From an uncultured Rhizobiaceae bacterium (lineage in GTDB: Bacteria > Pseudomonadota > Alphaproteobacteria > Rhizobiales > Rhizobiaceae), in assembly GCA_947259295.1 (NCBI GenBank), contig CAMYMG010000049.1, positions 1-64,000 on the forward strand: a stretch of 64,000 nt of DNA, read 5' to 3'. The notes beneath the pieces are model-generated. The model was not told the origin of the DNA and did not search any database. It saw nothing but the letters and a program-made list of their open reading frames with translations. The position numbers and the translations under genes are program-made. This document shows, one piece after another, positions 39,273 through 49,536 of the stretch (position 1 is the first letter of the stretch; each line of letters begins with the position of its first letter).

Positions 39273-39644
39273 TCAGTTGCGTCCGTAAAACACGTTCTCG
39301 ACATGCACCGGCCAGCGCCAGGGCAGTACCGCTACCATATCGAAGCGTATGGAGAGCTGGCCGTAGTCCGGCTGTCGGGCGAGCCACAGGTCGGCAGCAC
39401 CCTCGATGCGCCGCTCCGACTCGCGGGCGATGGCATCCATTGCCTCGACCAGTGTTCGCCGCGCCTTGACCTCGACGACCAGAACAAGATCGCCGCGCCG
39501 CGCGATCAGGTCGATTTCGCCGAGCTTTGTGCGGTATCTCCGGGCAACGATCCTGAACCCCTTGAGCATCAGCGCGGCTGCCGCCAGCCATTCGCTCGAA
39601 TGGCCGCGCCGGTAGGCCTTTAGCCTGGCCCGGCTGTCAGCCAC
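39273..39644 (-). CDS. yraN: YraN family (UPF0102) nuclease-fold protein
   Basis: The 123 aa protein has a restriction-endonuclease-like core typical of UPF0102: G-E-I-D-L-I-A-R near residue 42, V-E-V-K-A-R near 57 and a following helix. Biochemical role is not settled. It overlaps rsmI upstream by eight bases, the widespread bacterial pairing of the two genes. Confidence 0.93.
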   Translation of the reverse strand: MADSRARLKAYRRGHSSEWLAAAALMLKGFRIVARRYRTKLGEIDLIARRGDLVLVVEVKARRTLVEAMDAIARESERRIEGAADLWLARQPDYGQLSIRFDMVAVLPWRWPVHVENVFYGRN

Positions 39645-40530
39645 CGTGCCCGTCCCGCAATTCGAGCAATCGCCGGTAGAGCGCCTGCTTCGGCTGGCCG
39701 GTCATCTTCGCGGCTTCCGCCGCCGCCTTCGACGCCGGCATTTCAGCCACCAGCGACAGGAGCAGCCGGTCGATGTCCTGCGGCCGGTCGGGCGTTTCCG
39801 AGGGCGGCGCCACGCAGATCACGACCTCGCCCTTGGGGGTCGCCGCCTGCGCGTAATGTTCGGCGAGCGTGGCAAGCGTTCCGTAGCGCATTTCCTCGAA
39901 GGCCTTGGTCAGTTCCCGCCCGATCGCCGCCTGCCGGTCACCGAGCACCTCGGCCAGCAGAGCGAGCGTTTCCTTGAGGCGCCGCGGCGATTCGAAGAAG
40001 ATCAGCGTCGCGTCCGCGCTCTTCAGAGCCTCGAGACGCGTTCGCTTCTGGCCGTCCTTAGTCGGAAGGAAGCCGGCAAACATGAAGGTGTCCGACGGCA
40101 GGCCCGATGCGGTCATCGCTGCCAGCACGGCCGAAGCCCCCGGGATCGGAATGACGCGAATGCCCGCCTCGATCGCCATGCCGACAAGGCGAAACCCGGG
40201 ATCCGAGACCAGCGGGGTCCCGGCATCCGAGACGAGGGCGACGCTCTGTCCGGCGGCGAGCGCGGCAATCAGCTTGGGGCCGGCCTCGCCGGCATTGTGC
40301 TCGTGATAGGCGGCCGGGCGTTGCCGGATGCCGTAGCGGTCGAGCAGGACCCTGGTCACGCGCGTATCCTCGCAAGCGACAATATCGGCGCCGGCCAGCG
40401 TTTCCAGCGCCCTGAGTGTGATGTCGCGCAGATTTCCGATCGGGGTCGCGACCAGATAGAGCGCGACCTCCAGCGGTGGGGCCGCAATCTCGGTCTGGCC
40501 GACCAGATAGGTCTTTTGCTGTTGCGTCAC
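39637..40530 (-). CDS. rsmI: 16S rRNA (cytidine-1402 2'-O) methyltransferase RsmI
   Basis: Methylates C1402 of 16S rRNA with AdoMet. The 297 aa protein has the tetrapyrrole-methylase fold with [10 protein letters not shown] near residue 24, A-C-E-D-T-R near 53, Y-H-E-H-N near 75, S-D-A-G-T-P near 101 and F-F-E-S-P-R near 178. No ATG is available before the core; GTG at 40530, preceded by AGGAG and GGA stretches, gives the expected short N-terminus. The frame upstream of it lies over unrelated sequence. Confidence 0.94.
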   Translation of the reverse strand: MTQQQKTYLVGQTEIAAPPLEVALYLVATPIGNLRDITLRALETLAGADIVACEDTRVTRVLLDRYGIRQRPAAYHEHNAGEAGPKLIAALAAGQSVALVSDAGTPLVSDPGFRLVGMAIEAGIRVIPIPGASAVLAAMTASGLPSDTFMFAGFLPTKDGQKRTRLEALKSADATLIFFESPRRLKETLALLAEVLGDRQAAIGRELTKAFEEMRYGTLATLAEHYAQAATPKGEVVICVAPPSETPDRPQDIDRLLLSLVAEMPASKAAAEAAKMTGQPKQALYRRLLELRDGHGG

Positions 40531-40680
40531 TGCGTTTCCGGTCTCCTGGCGGCCATCCTTGCCACGGCGGCAGCCGGTTGCAAAGGCGTGAAGCCGTGCT
40601 CGCGCACCACGCCATCGCTTCGCCACTATCGGGAACGAAATCTTGGATCGGGGGTTGTTCGAGGGTTCAGGGAGGAACCG

Positions 40681-40854
40681 ATGGCCAGTCTCGTTATTCA
40701 GGATGCGTTCGACCCTTATTATGCCGGAAAAGGCAGGCTCGGCTCCAAGACATGCGAGCAGTTCTCCAGGAAACCGCAGGACCCTGAAAAGCCGGATTCG
40801 GCGTCGCGCTTGTCCGACAGCGTCGAGCGCGAAGAAAGAACATCGGAACATTGA
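40681..40854 (+). CDS. Small hypothetical protein (57 aa), no recognised family
   Basis: ATG at 40681 follows a strong ribosome site, GGGAGGA, at six bases. The product begins M-A-S-L-V-I-Q-D-A-F-D-P-Y-Y-A-G-K-G and becomes hydrophilic and charged. It is divergent from rsmI, 150 bases apart, with no known neighbour function. The good start signal is the main support; no domain is recognised and it could be a chance frame. Confidence 0.45.
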   Translation: MASLVIQDAFDPYYAGKGRLGSKTCEQFSRKPQDPEKPDSASRLSDSVEREERTSEH

Positions 40855-40919
40855 ACCGGTCGTTGAAACGCTTCGACATCGCCGTGGCGCGATTCGTCAC
40901 GAAGCGCGGAGATGCACGT

Positions 40920-41357
40920 TCAGAATCGGTAGGCGACCAGCACGGCACCCGTGGCGATCAGGACGACGCCAAGCCAGTTGATCCCGCTCAACCGCTCGCC
41001 GAGAAAAATCGCACCAAACACCGCCACGAGAACGACGCTTAGCTTGTCGACGGGCGCCACCTGCGACGCCGTGGCGAGTTTCAGCGCGCGGAAATAGCAC
41101 AGCCAGGAAGCCCCGGTCGCCAGTCCCGACAGGGTTAGGAAAAGCCAGGTGCGGGGCGAAATCTCCCGCAGCGGCTGGTATTGGCCGGTGGCGGCGATGA
41201 TCGCGCCGAGCACGATCAGAATGATTGCGGTGCGGATGAGGGTCGCGAAATCAGAGCCGATGTGCTCGATGCCGACCTTGGCGAAGATGGCCGTCATCGC
41301 TGCGAAGGCCGCCGCCAGCAGCGCCCACAGTTGCCAGGAAGAGAACGCGGCGTTCAT
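40920..41357 (-). CDS. EamA-type single-domain membrane transporter
   Basis: The 145 aa protein has five hydrophobic helices and one EamA unit (A-K-V-G-I-E-H-I-G-S-D near residue 26; V-A-P-V-D-K-L-S-V-V near 101; F-L-G-E-R-L near 117). Most EamA proteins have two such units in about 300 aa, so this is the short form, which would have to act as a dimer like small multidrug transporters. Substrate unknown. Confidence 0.88.
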   Translation of the reverse strand: MNAAFSSWQLWALLAAAFAAMTAIFAKVGIEHIGSDFATLIRTAIILIVLGAIIAATGQYQPLREISPRTWLFLTLSGLATGASWLCYFRALKLATASQVAPVDKLSVVLVAVFGAIFLGERLSGINWLGVVLIATGAVLVAYRF

Positions 41358-41420
41358 GATCGCCTCCGTTATAATGTAAGCTATCGATTACGCTTCTCGC
41401 ACCTGCCTGACGACCGCCTG

Positions 41421-42590
41421 CTATCGCGACAGATCCGCCACCACCGCATCCAGGACAATCATGCCAGACGCCGTCGCGCGCAGCCGCGAATTGCCGACGG
41501 GCGCGACCAGACCCTCCTGCTGCAGGACCGACAGACGCGCTGGCGAGAAGCCTTTTCCCGCCATGGATTCATACCGCCCGAGATCGATCCCCTCGGCAAG
41601 TCGCAGCCCCATCAGGAGAAACTCGTCGGCCTCCTCGCCTCTGCTCAGCGTCTCGCCGCCCGTCACGCCGTGGCCCTTGGCCTCGACCAGGTTGAGCCAG
41701 GTTTCGGGCATCTTCTCGGCAACCGTCACGATGCGCGTGCCGTGCTCGACGAAGCGTCCATGCGCGCCGGGGCCGACCCCGACATATTCGCCGTAGCGCC
41801 AGTAGGTCAGGTTGTGACGGCTCTCGGCACCCGGCCTGGCATGGTTGGAAATCTCGTAGGCCGGCAGGCCGTGCGCGGCGGTGACGTCCTGCGTCAGCGC
41901 ATAGAGGTCGGCTGCAAGGTCATTGTCGGGGATGAGGAATTTCCTCGCCGCATGCAGCGCATGGAAGGGCGTGCCTTCCTCGATGGTCAGCTGGTAGAGC
42001 GACAGGTGGTCGGCCGCATAGCCGATCGCCTGTTCCAGTTCCGCCGTCCACTCCTCCAGCGTCTGGTTCGGCCGGGCGTAGATCAGATCGAACGACAGGC
42101 GCGGAAAGATCTCGCGCGCCAGTTCTATCGCCTTGAGAGCCTCGGCGACATTGTGCAGCCGGCCGAGGAATTTCAGGTCGCGATCGTTCAGTGCCTGGAC
42201 GCCGAGAGACACGCGGTTTACGCCGGCAGCGCGGTAACCGCGAAAGCGTTCGGCCTCGACCGAGGACGGGTTGGCTTCCAGCGTGACCTCGATGCCCGCG
42301 GGCACGGTCCAGTTGCGGCCGATGGCGTCGAGCACGGCGCCGACCGTCTCGGGCTGCATCAGCGACGGCGTGCCGCCGCCAAGGAAGATGCTGGTGACCT
42401 CGCGCGGACCGGTGCGCGCCCGCATCGTCGCGAGTTCGGTCGCGAAGGCTGCGGCGTAGCGCTCCTGATCGACGGGCTGGTGGCGGACATGGCTGTTGAA
42501 ATCGCAGTAGGGGCACTTGGCGGCACAGAACGGCCAGTGGACGTAGATGCCGAAGCCCGGGTCGCGGCCGACCGGCAGGAGGTCGTTCAT
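41421..42590 (-). CDS. hemW: Radical SAM heme chaperone HemW
   Basis: HemW (often annotated as coproporphyrinogen III oxidase-like) delivers heme in many bacteria. The 389 aa protein has the 4Fe-4S motif C-A-A-K-C-P-Y-C near residues 22-29, then D-F-N-S-H, and G-G-G-T-P-S near 71. In HemN the corresponding motif is followed by different residues. It is coupled to rdgB upstream by an ATGA overlap, a frequent gene pair. Confidence 0.94.
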   Translation of the reverse strand: MNDLLPVGRDPGFGIYVHWPFCAAKCPYCDFNSHVRHQPVDQERYAAAFATELATMRARTGPREVTSIFLGGGTPSLMQPETVGAVLDAIGRNWTVPAGIEVTLEANPSSVEAERFRGYRAAGVNRVSLGVQALNDRDLKFLGRLHNVAEALKAIELAREIFPRLSFDLIYARPNQTLEEWTAELEQAIGYAADHLSLYQLTIEEGTPFHALHAARKFLIPDNDLAADLYALTQDVTAAHGLPAYEISNHARPGAESRHNLTYWRYGEYVGVGPGAHGRFVEHGTRIVTVAEKMPETWLNLVEAKGHGVTGGETLSRGEEADEFLLMGLRLAEGIDLGRYESMAGKGFSPARLSVLQQEGLVAPVGNSRLRATASGMIVLDAVVADLSR

Positions 42591-43234
42591 GCCGCCCCCA
42601 GGCAGGCGCGGGCGAATTTCTGGAAGGCGCGCGCGCGGTGCGACAGCGCCTCGGCCTGGCCAGGCTTCCAGCCGTGCTTTTCCTCGGCCGTCATTTCGCC
42701 GAAGGTCCGGTCATGGCCGACAGGCAGGAACACGGGATCGTAGCCGAAACCGCTGTCGCCGCGCGGCGGCCAGACCAGCCGGCCCTCGGCCTCGCCGCGG
42801 AAATATTCCGCCTCGCCGTCCGGCCAGGCAAGGCAGATGACGGCGACGAAGCGGCCGGTGCGCTGGCCGGGCTCGGTCGCGCCGCGCTGCTGCAGTTCGG
42901 TCTCGGTCCGCTGCATGGCCATGCCGAAATCGCGCGTGCCGTCCGGCCGCTCGGCCCAGTTGGCGGTATAGACGCCGGGCGCGCCGTCGAGCGCATCGAC
43001 CACCAGCCCGGAATCGTCGGAGAGCGCCGGCAACCCGGTGGCGCTCGCCGCCGCGAAGGCCTTGATGTAGGCGTTTTCCTCGAAGGTTGTGCCGGTCTCG
43101 TCAGGTTCGGGCAGGCCGAGTTCCTTTGCCGACTTCGCCTCGAACCCAAACGGCGCCATCAGGTCGGAAAACTCGCGCAGCTTGCCCTCGTTGTGGCTCG
43201 CCACGACGATCTTGCGCCCCTCCAGTCGTCGCAT
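42587..43234 (-). CDS. rdgB: XTP/dITP diphosphatase (RdgB/HAM1)
   Basis: Hydrolyses non-canonical purine triphosphates such as dITP and XTP, keeping them out of DNA. The 215 aa protein has the opening [15 protein letters not shown] near residue 50, the D-D-S-G-L central motif near 73 and F-G-Y-D-P-V-F near 166. The ATG at 43234 overlaps the VOC gene stop in TGATG. The frame extends far upstream through other genes, which is excluded. Confidence 0.95.
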   Translation of the reverse strand: MRRLEGRKIVVASHNEGKLREFSDLMAPFGFEAKSAKELGLPEPDETGTTFEENAYIKAFAAASATGLPALSDDSGLVVDALDGAPGVYTANWAERPDGTRDFGMAMQRTETELQQRGATEPGQRTGRFVAVICLAWPDGEAEYFRGEAEGRLVWPPRGDSGFGYDPVFLPVGHDRTFGEMTAEEKHGWKPGQAEALSHRARAFQKFARACLGAA

Positions 43235-43644
43235 CACAAACCCCAGATTCTTGGCTCGGCGAATTCGATCGAATTGCCGGACGGATCGCGGAAATAGATC
43301 GAGCGGCCGCCGTTCGGCCATTCGAAATCGGCTTCGATCGCTACGCCCCGTTCGGAGAGCCGCGCCTTCCAGCGCGTGATCTCCTCGCCGCTCGCGGCAA
43401 AACAAAGATGACCCTGGCCGACGGTACCGTGCGGCGGCACGGGCAGGCGCGCATCGGGCGCCGGCGGGTTGCGCGTCGCATCGGCGTTGAAGAGCAGCAG
43501 CACGCCCTCCCCGCAGCGGAAGAAGACATGCCTGCCTTCGGCCTTGGTGATCCGCTCGAGCCCCATCACGCCGGCGTAGAACGCTTCGGCTGCATCGAGA
43601 TCGCCGACATAGAGTGCCGATTCGAGGATCGCCGAAGGCTGCAT
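43234..43644 (-). CDS. VOC (glyoxalase/bleomycin-resistance fold) family protein
   Basis: The 136 aa protein has the beta-alpha-beta-beta-beta repeats of the VOC superfamily: [13 protein letters not shown] near residue 12 and the C-terminal D-P-S-G-N-S-I-E-F block with metal-ligand Glu. H79 (G-H-L-C-F) could be another ligand. Substrate unknown. It is translationally linked to rdgB (TGATG) and six bases follow rph. Confidence 0.9.
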   Translation of the reverse strand: MQPSAILESALYVGDLDAAEAFYAGVMGLERITKAEGRHVFFRCGEGVLLLFNADATRNPPAPDARLPVPPHGTVGQGHLCFAASGEEITRWKARLSERGVAIEADFEWPNGGRSIYFRDPSGNSIEFAEPRIWGL

Positions 43645-43650
43645 TCTTCC

Positions 43651-44367
43651 CTATGCCACCGCCATCTGCTGAAGATCGACCAGGCGCGCAATGCCCTTCT
43701 TGGCAAGGCCCATCAGCGCGGCGAACTCTTCCTCGGTGAAGGGTGCGGCTTCGGCGGTGCCCTGGATCTCGACGATGCCGCCCTTGCCGGTCATGACGAA
43801 ATTGGCGTCGGTGCCGGCGGTCGAATCCTCGACATAGTCGAGGTCGAGCACGGCCTCGCCGCCGTGCACGCCGCAGGAAATCGCCGCGACGTGGTCCTTC
43901 AGCACCTTCGCCACGCTGATCATCTGGCGGGCTTCCATCCAGCGCAGGCAGTCGTGCAGCGCTACCCAGCCGCCGGTGATGGCGGCGGTACGGGTGCCGC
44001 CATCGGCCTGGATGACGTCGCAGTCGACGGTGATCTGCTGTTCGCCGAGCGCCTGCAGGTCGACCACGGCGCGCAGCGAGCGGCCGATGAGACGCTGGAT
44101 CTCCATCGTCCGTCCGCCCTGCTTGCCGGATGCCGCCTCGCGGCGCATGCGGTCGCCCGTCGAACGCGGCAGCATGCCGTATTCGGCAGTCACCCAGCCC
44201 TTGCCGGAATTGCGCATCCAGCCCGGCACCTTCTCCTCCAGGCTCGCCGTGCACAGCACATGCGTGTCGCCGAACTTGACGAGGCAGGAGCCCTCCGCGT
44301 GCTTGGAAATGTTGCGCTCGAAGGAAATGGCGCGCATTTCGTCGAACTGGCGTTTGGATGGGCGCAT
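43651..44367 (-). CDS. rph: Ribonuclease PH
   Basis: Phosphorolytic 3'-5' exoribonuclease that trims tRNA precursors. The 238 aa protein has M-R-P-S-x-R at the start, [10 protein letters not shown] near residue 33, G-R-S-L-R-A near 90, [13 protein letters not shown] near 120 and L-D-Y-x-E-D near 180. It is divergent from hrcA, the conserved rhizobial order. Confidence 0.97.
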   Translation of the reverse strand: MRPSKRQFDEMRAISFERNISKHAEGSCLVKFGDTHVLCTASLEEKVPGWMRNSGKGWVTAEYGMLPRSTGDRMRREAASGKQGGRTMEIQRLIGRSLRAVVDLQALGEQQITVDCDVIQADGGTRTAAITGGWVALHDCLRWMEARQMISVAKVLKDHVAAISCGVHGGEAVLDLDYVEDSTAGTDANFVMTGKGGIVEIQGTAEAAPFTEEEFAALMGLAKKGIARLVDLQQMAVA

Positions 44368-44456
44368 CTAGGCTGTTTCCTCGGGAATCGGACTGGTGGC
44401 GGGCTTTTAGCCCCGCGCTCCCATGAGCGCAAAGAAAAACGGCCAGTGCCGCCATG

Positions 44457-44486
44457 TTGTGTTCCCGCCGGCAAAATCTATATCAT
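44457..44486 (+). promoter_or_regulatory. Candidate promoter of hrcA
   Basis: TTGTGT (44457-44462) and TATATC (44479-44484), 16 bases apart, precede the hrcA ATG at 44510. No CIRCE element (TTAGCACTC with its inverted copy) lies in the rph-hrcA gap; a short hairpin, GCGCTC-CCAT-GAGCGC at 44415-44430, does. Evidence is consensus similarity only. Confidence 0.3.
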
Positions 44487-44509
44487 CCAGCCGGAGGTGC
44501 TGCGTCCCT

Positions 44510-45580
44510 ATGACAATGCCGATCACCGATCAGAACCTGCAATCGCTGGATTCGCGTTCGCGCGACATTTTCCGGCGCATCGTCGATTCCTACCTGAGGG
44601 ACGGCGAGCCGGTCGGCTCGCGCAACCTGTCGCGGATGCTGCCGTCGTCGCTGTCGCCGGCCACGGTGCGCAACGTGATGAGCGATCTCGAGCATCTCGG
44701 CCTCGTCTATTCGCCGCATATTTCCGCCGGGCGCCTGCCGACGCAGAAGGGCCTGCGCTTCTTCGTCGATGCCTTCATGGAGCTCGGCGACCTGTCCGAC
44801 GACGAGCGCCGGGTGATCGAGGCGCAGGTCAAGGCATCGGGCAGCGGCGCCACCATGGAACACATGCTGACCGAAGCCAGCCAGATGCTGTCGGGCATGT
44901 CGCGCGGCGCCGGCCTGGTGCTCACGGCCAATCACGAAGTGCCGCTGAAGCACATCGAGTTCATCCAGCTCGAGCCGTCCAAGGCGCTGGCCGTGCTGGT
45001 CTCCCAGAACGGCGACGTCGAAAACCGCGTTGTCGAACTGCCGCCCGGTGTCACCCTGTCGCAGCTGCACGAGGCCTCGAATTTCCTCAACGCCCATATC
45101 CGCGGCCGCACGCTGGCCGAGGCGAAGACCGAGATCGCGCGGCTGAAGGACGAGACCAAGACCGCACTCGACACGCTGTCGCAGGATCTTGTCGAACGCG
45201 GGCTCGCAGTCTGGGCAGGCAGCGAAAGCGGCCTGCCGGCGCGGCTGATCGTGCGCGGACGCGCCAACCTGCTCGAGAACGTCACCGCCCAGGCCGACAT
45301 GGAGCTGCTCAGGCATCTGTTCGAGGACCTCGAGACGCAGGACGGACTGATCCAGCTTCTCGAGCTCGCCGAGGAGGGCTCGGGCGTGCGCATCTTCATC
45401 GGCTCTGAGAACAAGCTCTTCTCCCTGTCGGGCTCGTCGCTGGTGGTGGCGCCCTATCGCGACAAGGATTCGCGCGTCATCGGCGCGCTCGGCGTCATCG
45501 GCCCGACCCGCCTCAACTATGCCCGCATCGTGCCGATGGTCGACTACACCGCCCAGATCGTCTCCCGCATGCTGCGGTAG
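44510..45580 (+). CDS. hrcA: Heat-inducible transcription repressor HrcA
   Basis: HrcA represses heat-shock operons by binding CIRCE. The 356 aa protein has the N-terminal winged helix with L-x-D-G-E-P-V-G-S-R-x-L-S-R near residue 26, S-P-A-T-V-R-N-V-M-S-D-L-E near 45, S-P-H-I-S-A-G-R-L-P-T near 66 and the C-terminal F-I-G-S-E and P-T-R-L-N-Y blocks. ATG 44510 sits 12 bases after GGAGG; a slightly downstream ATG at 44516 is possible. The open frame further upstream is unsupported. Confidence 0.95.
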   Translation: MTMPITDQNLQSLDSRSRDIFRRIVDSYLRDGEPVGSRNLSRMLPSSLSPATVRNVMSDLEHLGLVYSPHISAGRLPTQKGLRFFVDAFMELGDLSDDERRVIEAQVKASGSGATMEHMLTEASQMLSGMSRGAGLVLTANHEVPLKHIEFIQLEPSKALAVLVSQNGDVENRVVELPPGVTLSQLHEASNFLNAHIRGRTLAEAKTEIARLKDETKTALDTLSQDLVERGLAVWAGSESGLPARLIVRGRANLLENVTAQADMELLRHLFEDLETQDGLIQLLELAEEGSGVRIFIGSENKLFSLSGSSLVVAPYRDKDSRVIGALGVIGPTRLNYARIVPMVDYTAQIVSRMLR

Positions 45581-45611
45581 CTGAGACTGCAGGCCTTCAA
45601 AGGAGAACGAC

Positions 45612-45809
45612 ATGGCACTCGAGGAAATCAAGGCGCAGATCAGCCTGCTGCTGGAGCAGATGGTCAACCAGCCCGAGGACACGCACGAGGTGCAGGAGCA
45701 GCTGCGCGAGCGGCTGAACGAGATGCGCGCCATGGGCATGCCGCTGCCCGACGATCTCGTCGAACTCGAAAGGCGGCTCGAGGCGGACTTTCCGGCAAAG
45801 CCTGGCTGA
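45612..45809 (+). CDS. Small alpha-helical protein downstream of hrcA, unknown function
   Basis: A 65 aa protein rich in Glu and Leu (L-E-E-I-K-A-Q-I-S-L-L-L-E-Q then E-Q-L-R-E-R-L-N-E-M-R-A-M-G-M), likely two helices. AAGGAGA precedes the ATG at seven bases, and it follows hrcA by 31 bases, where grpE lies in many relatives. It is not GrpE. The strong start signal and good codon use support a real gene; I do not recognise the family. Confidence 0.75.
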   Translation: MALEEIKAQISLLLEQMVNQPEDTHEVQEQLRERLNEMRAMGMPLPDDLVELERRLEADFPAKPG

Positions 45810-45876
45810 TTCTGGCCCATTGCAGGGCGCCTGGATCGTGCGATAGATCGGGCGTCCTTCCACCGGGTGTCTCGCC

Positions 45877-46491
45877 ATGACCCTTGCCGGATTCATCGCC
45901 TATAGCGGCGCCCTTGCGCTCGCCGCAGCCATTCCCGGACCCGGCGTCACGGCGCTCGTCGCCCGCGCCCTCGGCTCCGGCTTTCGCTCGGCGCTCATCA
46001 TGTCGCTCGGCCTGATCGTCGGCGACCTCACCTACCTCACCGCCGTGGTGCTCGGCCTGGCCCTGGTGGCGCAGACCTTCGGCATGGTGTTTCTCGTCAT
46101 CAAATGGCTCGGCGTCGCGTATCTCGGCTTTCTCGCCTGGACATTCTGGACGAGCGGCATCACCGCCGAGACGGTCGAGGCGCGCAAGGGCAAGGGCGGC
46201 CTGGCGACGAGCTTCCTCGCCGGCCTGACAGTGACGCTCGGCAACCCGAAGACGATGATCTTCTACCTGGCGATCACGCCGACGCTGGTCGACCTGAAGA
46301 CCATCACGGTGGCCGACTACGCGGTGCTCGCCGGGCTGACGGTGCTGGTGCTTCTCGTCGTGCTGGTGCCCTATCTGGCGCTTGCGGCGAAGGCGCGCTG
46401 GTTCCTCGCGACACCGCGCGCGCTGAAGGCCTTGAACCGCACCGCAGCCGGCTTCATGGCCGGCGCCGCGGCGGCGATCGCGGTGCGGTAG
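45877..46491 (+). CDS. LysE/RhtB family amino-acid exporter
   Basis: The 204 aa protein has six hydrophobic helices and the family opening A-A-I-P-G-P-G-V-T-A-L near residue 19, with G-N-P-K-T-M-I-F-Y near 122. LysE-family proteins export amino acids or derivatives; the substrate cannot be read from sequence. No LysG-type regulator is adjacent. Confidence 0.93.
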   Translation: MTLAGFIAYSGALALAAAIPGPGVTALVARALGSGFRSALIMSLGLIVGDLTYLTAVVLGLALVAQTFGMVFLVIKWLGVAYLGFLAWTFWTSGITAETVEARKGKGGLATSFLAGLTVTLGNPKTMIFYLAITPTLVDLKTITVADYAVLAGLTVLVLLVVLVPYLALAAKARWFLATPRALKALNRTAAGFMAGAAAAIAVR

Positions 46492-46634
46492 CCGGGCCTG
46501 GCGCGCCAACTGGTTCTCATAATCGGGAGGTTGCCGGAATCTGATTTCTGTCCGAGCCGGCATTGAGCATGCCATACCCTCGGATTTTGCCGACCAAAGC
46601 CCTATCTTGGGCGTCAATCATGGGAGTTTGAGCG

Positions 46635-47600
<966 letters not shown>

Positions 47601-47610
47601 GCTCGGAGCT

Positions 47611-48177
47611 TCAGCCGCCGCGGTCGGCATTCTTCCATTTGATGGAGCATCCGATCGATGCGATCTGCTCACGTGGCCCCGCCCCCGTAAGGGCGACCTC
47701 GGACATCGCCTCGAACAGGTCTCGCCGCAACCCGGGTTCGCCCTGCCGGTTGCGCGAGGCGTCGAGTCTGCCACGGTACTGCAGTTCGAGCTTGCCGTTG
47801 AAGCCGAAGAAGTCCGGCGTGCAGGCAGCATCGTAGGCACGCGCCACCGACTGGTCCTCGTCGTGCAGATAGGGGAAGCCGAAACTGTTCCGTTCGGCGA
47901 ACAGCCTCATCTCGGGAAACGAGTCCTGCGGATAGGAAACGGCGTCGTTCGAATTGATCGCGACGAAACCGATGCCGAGTGGCTTCAGATCCGCGGCATC
48001 GCGCACAATGCGATCGATCACCGCCTTCACATAGGGGCAGTGGTTGCAGATGAAGGCGATGACCAACCCGTTCGGACCGGCAAGCTCCAGCAGCCGATGC
48101 TGCTTGCCGTCGACGCCGGGCAGCGTCGCGTCGATTGCCTTCCATCCGAAGTCGCAGACAGGCGCTGTCTCCGCCAT
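47611..48177 (-). CDS. Thioredoxin-fold redoxin (AhpC/TSA-like) family protein
   Basis: The 188 aa protein has a thioredoxin-like fold with F-I-C-N-H-C-P-Y-V near residue 42 (a CxxC pair), I-N-S-N-D near 75, P-Y-L-H-D-E near 102 and T-P-D-F-F-G-F near 119. Such cytosolic proteins, common next to metabolic genes, are annotated as thioredoxin family; the partner is unknown. The terminal segment K-W-K-N-A-D is also family-like. It lies 20 bases after rpe. Confidence 0.9.
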   Translation of the reverse strand: MAETAPVCDFGWKAIDATLPGVDGKQHRLLELAGPNGLVIAFICNHCPYVKAVIDRIVRDAADLKPLGIGFVAINSNDAVSYPQDSFPEMRLFAERNSFGFPYLHDEDQSVARAYDAACTPDFFGFNGKLELQYRGRLDASRNRQGEPGLRRDLFEAMSEVALTGAGPREQIASIGCSIKWKNADRGG

Positions 48178-48197
48178 GGTATCTCTCCTTGTAGTCC

Positions 48198-48875
48198 CTA
48201 GCTGCGAGCCTTGTCGGCTGCTTCCCTGATCGCCTCGATGTTCGCACGATAGGCGGCCTCGGTGCCGCCCTTGAAGATGGCAGCACCCGCCACCAGCACG
48301 TCGGCGCCGGCGGCCACGACCAGCGGTGCCGTTTCCGGCGACACGCCCCCGTCGATCTCGATTCTGATCGGGCGGTCGCCGATCATCGCCTTGACGCGGC
48401 GCACCTTGTCGACCATCGCCGGGATGAAGGCCTGGCCGCCGAAGCCGGGATTGACCGTCATCAACAATACGAGGTCGAGCCGGTCGAGCACATATTCGAT
48501 GACGCTTTCGGGCGTCGAGGGGTTGAGCGAAACGCCGGCCTTCTTGCCCAGCGCCTTGATCGCCTGCAGCGAGCGGTCGAGATGCGGCCCTGCCTCGGCA
48601 TGCACGGTGATCGAATCGCAACCGGCATCGGCGAAGGCCGCGATATAGGGATCGGCCGGCGCAATCATCAGGTGGCAGTCGAAGAACTTGTCCGTGCGGT
48701 TGCGGATCGCCTTGATGATCGGCGGCCCGAAGGTGATGTTCGGCACGAAATGCCCGTCCATGACGTCGAGATGGATCCAGTCGGCGCCGGCAGCCGCCAC
48801 CGCCTCGACCTCGTCGCCGAGCTTCGAAAAGTCCGCCGACAGCACCGACGGTGCGATAAGGGTCTTCTGGGTCAT
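48198..48875 (-). CDS. rpe: Ribulose-phosphate 3-epimerase
   Basis: Interconverts ribulose-5-phosphate and xylulose-5-phosphate. The 225 aa TIM-barrel protein has A-P-S-V-L-S-A-D-F near residue 7, [12 protein letters not shown] near 34-45 (metal and acid residues), V-N-P-G-F-G-G-Q near 143 and I-D-G-G-V near 176. The ATG at 48875 (M-T-Q-K) is used rather than an in-frame one seven codons upstream. Confidence 0.96.
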   Translation of the reverse strand: MTQKTLIAPSVLSADFSKLGDEVEAVAAAGADWIHLDVMDGHFVPNITFGPPIIKAIRNRTDKFFDCHLMIAPADPYIAAFADAGCDSITVHAEAGPHLDRSLQAIKALGKKAGVSLNPSTPESVIEYVLDRLDLVLLMTVNPGFGGQAFIPAMVDKVRRVKAMIGDRPIRIEIDGGVSPETAPLVVAAGADVLVAGAAIFKGGTEAAYRANIEAIREAADKARS

Positions 48876-49028
48876 GGGCCGATTCCGTTGTTTCACTGGC
48901 GATTTTGGTCGGGCAGACCTGCCTTAGCGCAATTCGTGGCCCAAGCGACAGTCCTGCGTGCGGGGCAGTTCGCCGGGTCCCGCGCAAAATTCGTCAGATG
49001 TTAAATTATTGCCGTCACCCTGGCAGGC

Positions 49029-49505
49029 ATGGCTGGACTGGCACTTCCCAAACTCAAATGGCTGCTCGCCGGCGCGCTCGCCGCCGGCGTGTGGGTTGTC
49101 TCGCAGGAGAAGGACACGCCGCGTCCGCAGGCGCGGGTGCCTGCCGCGAGCTCGCTGGTCTCGCTGCCGAAGAAGATCGAGCGCCCGCCTACCCGCCCGC
49201 AGAATCTCGTGACCGGTTCGGTCCCGAAGCCCGACAAGCCGCGCAACCTGCGCACCACCGCGGCGGTCAACCTCCGCGCCAAGGCCGACACCGGGGCAGA
49301 GATCCTCGCCACGCTGAAGGCGGGCCAGACCGTGCGTGAACTGGCGCGCTACGGCAAATGGCGCCTGGTCATGGTCGGGAACGAGAAGGGCTGGGTCCAC
49401 GGCGATTATCTCGGTCCGGCACGGCTTGCGCTACGCCGGCCGAAACTTCCGGTCTTGGGTCGTGCCGAAAAACCGGCTAAGCCGGCGGTAGTCCACAATC
49501 CCTGA
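49029..49505 (+). CDS. SH3-domain protein with N-terminal membrane segment
   Basis: The 158 aa protein has one hydrophobic N-terminal helix (residues 10-24), a proline-rich stretch and a bacterial SH3 domain at about 78-135 (V-N-L-R-A-K-A-D-T, G-Q-T-V-R-E-L, G-W-V-H-G-D-Y-L). Such proteins are tethered to the inner membrane facing the periplasm and often contact peptidoglycan. The start is weakly marked. No specific partner is visible. Confidence 0.86.
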   Translation: MAGLALPKLKWLLAGALAAGVWVVSQEKDTPRPQARVPAASSLVSLPKKIERPPTRPQNLVTGSVPKPDKPRNLRTTAAVNLRAKADTGAEILATLKAGQTVRELARYGKWRLVMVGNEKGWVHGDYLGPARLALRRPKLPVLGRAEKPAKPAVVHNP

Positions 49506-49536
49506 TCTGCCGCCTCCGTCGCGGCGCGGAGAGACC

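Noticed and set aside
44368-44509. A CIRCE heat-shock operator expected before hrcA
   Set aside because: No TTAGCACTC with its inverted copy is present in the gap; only a short GCGCTC/GAGCGC hairpin is.
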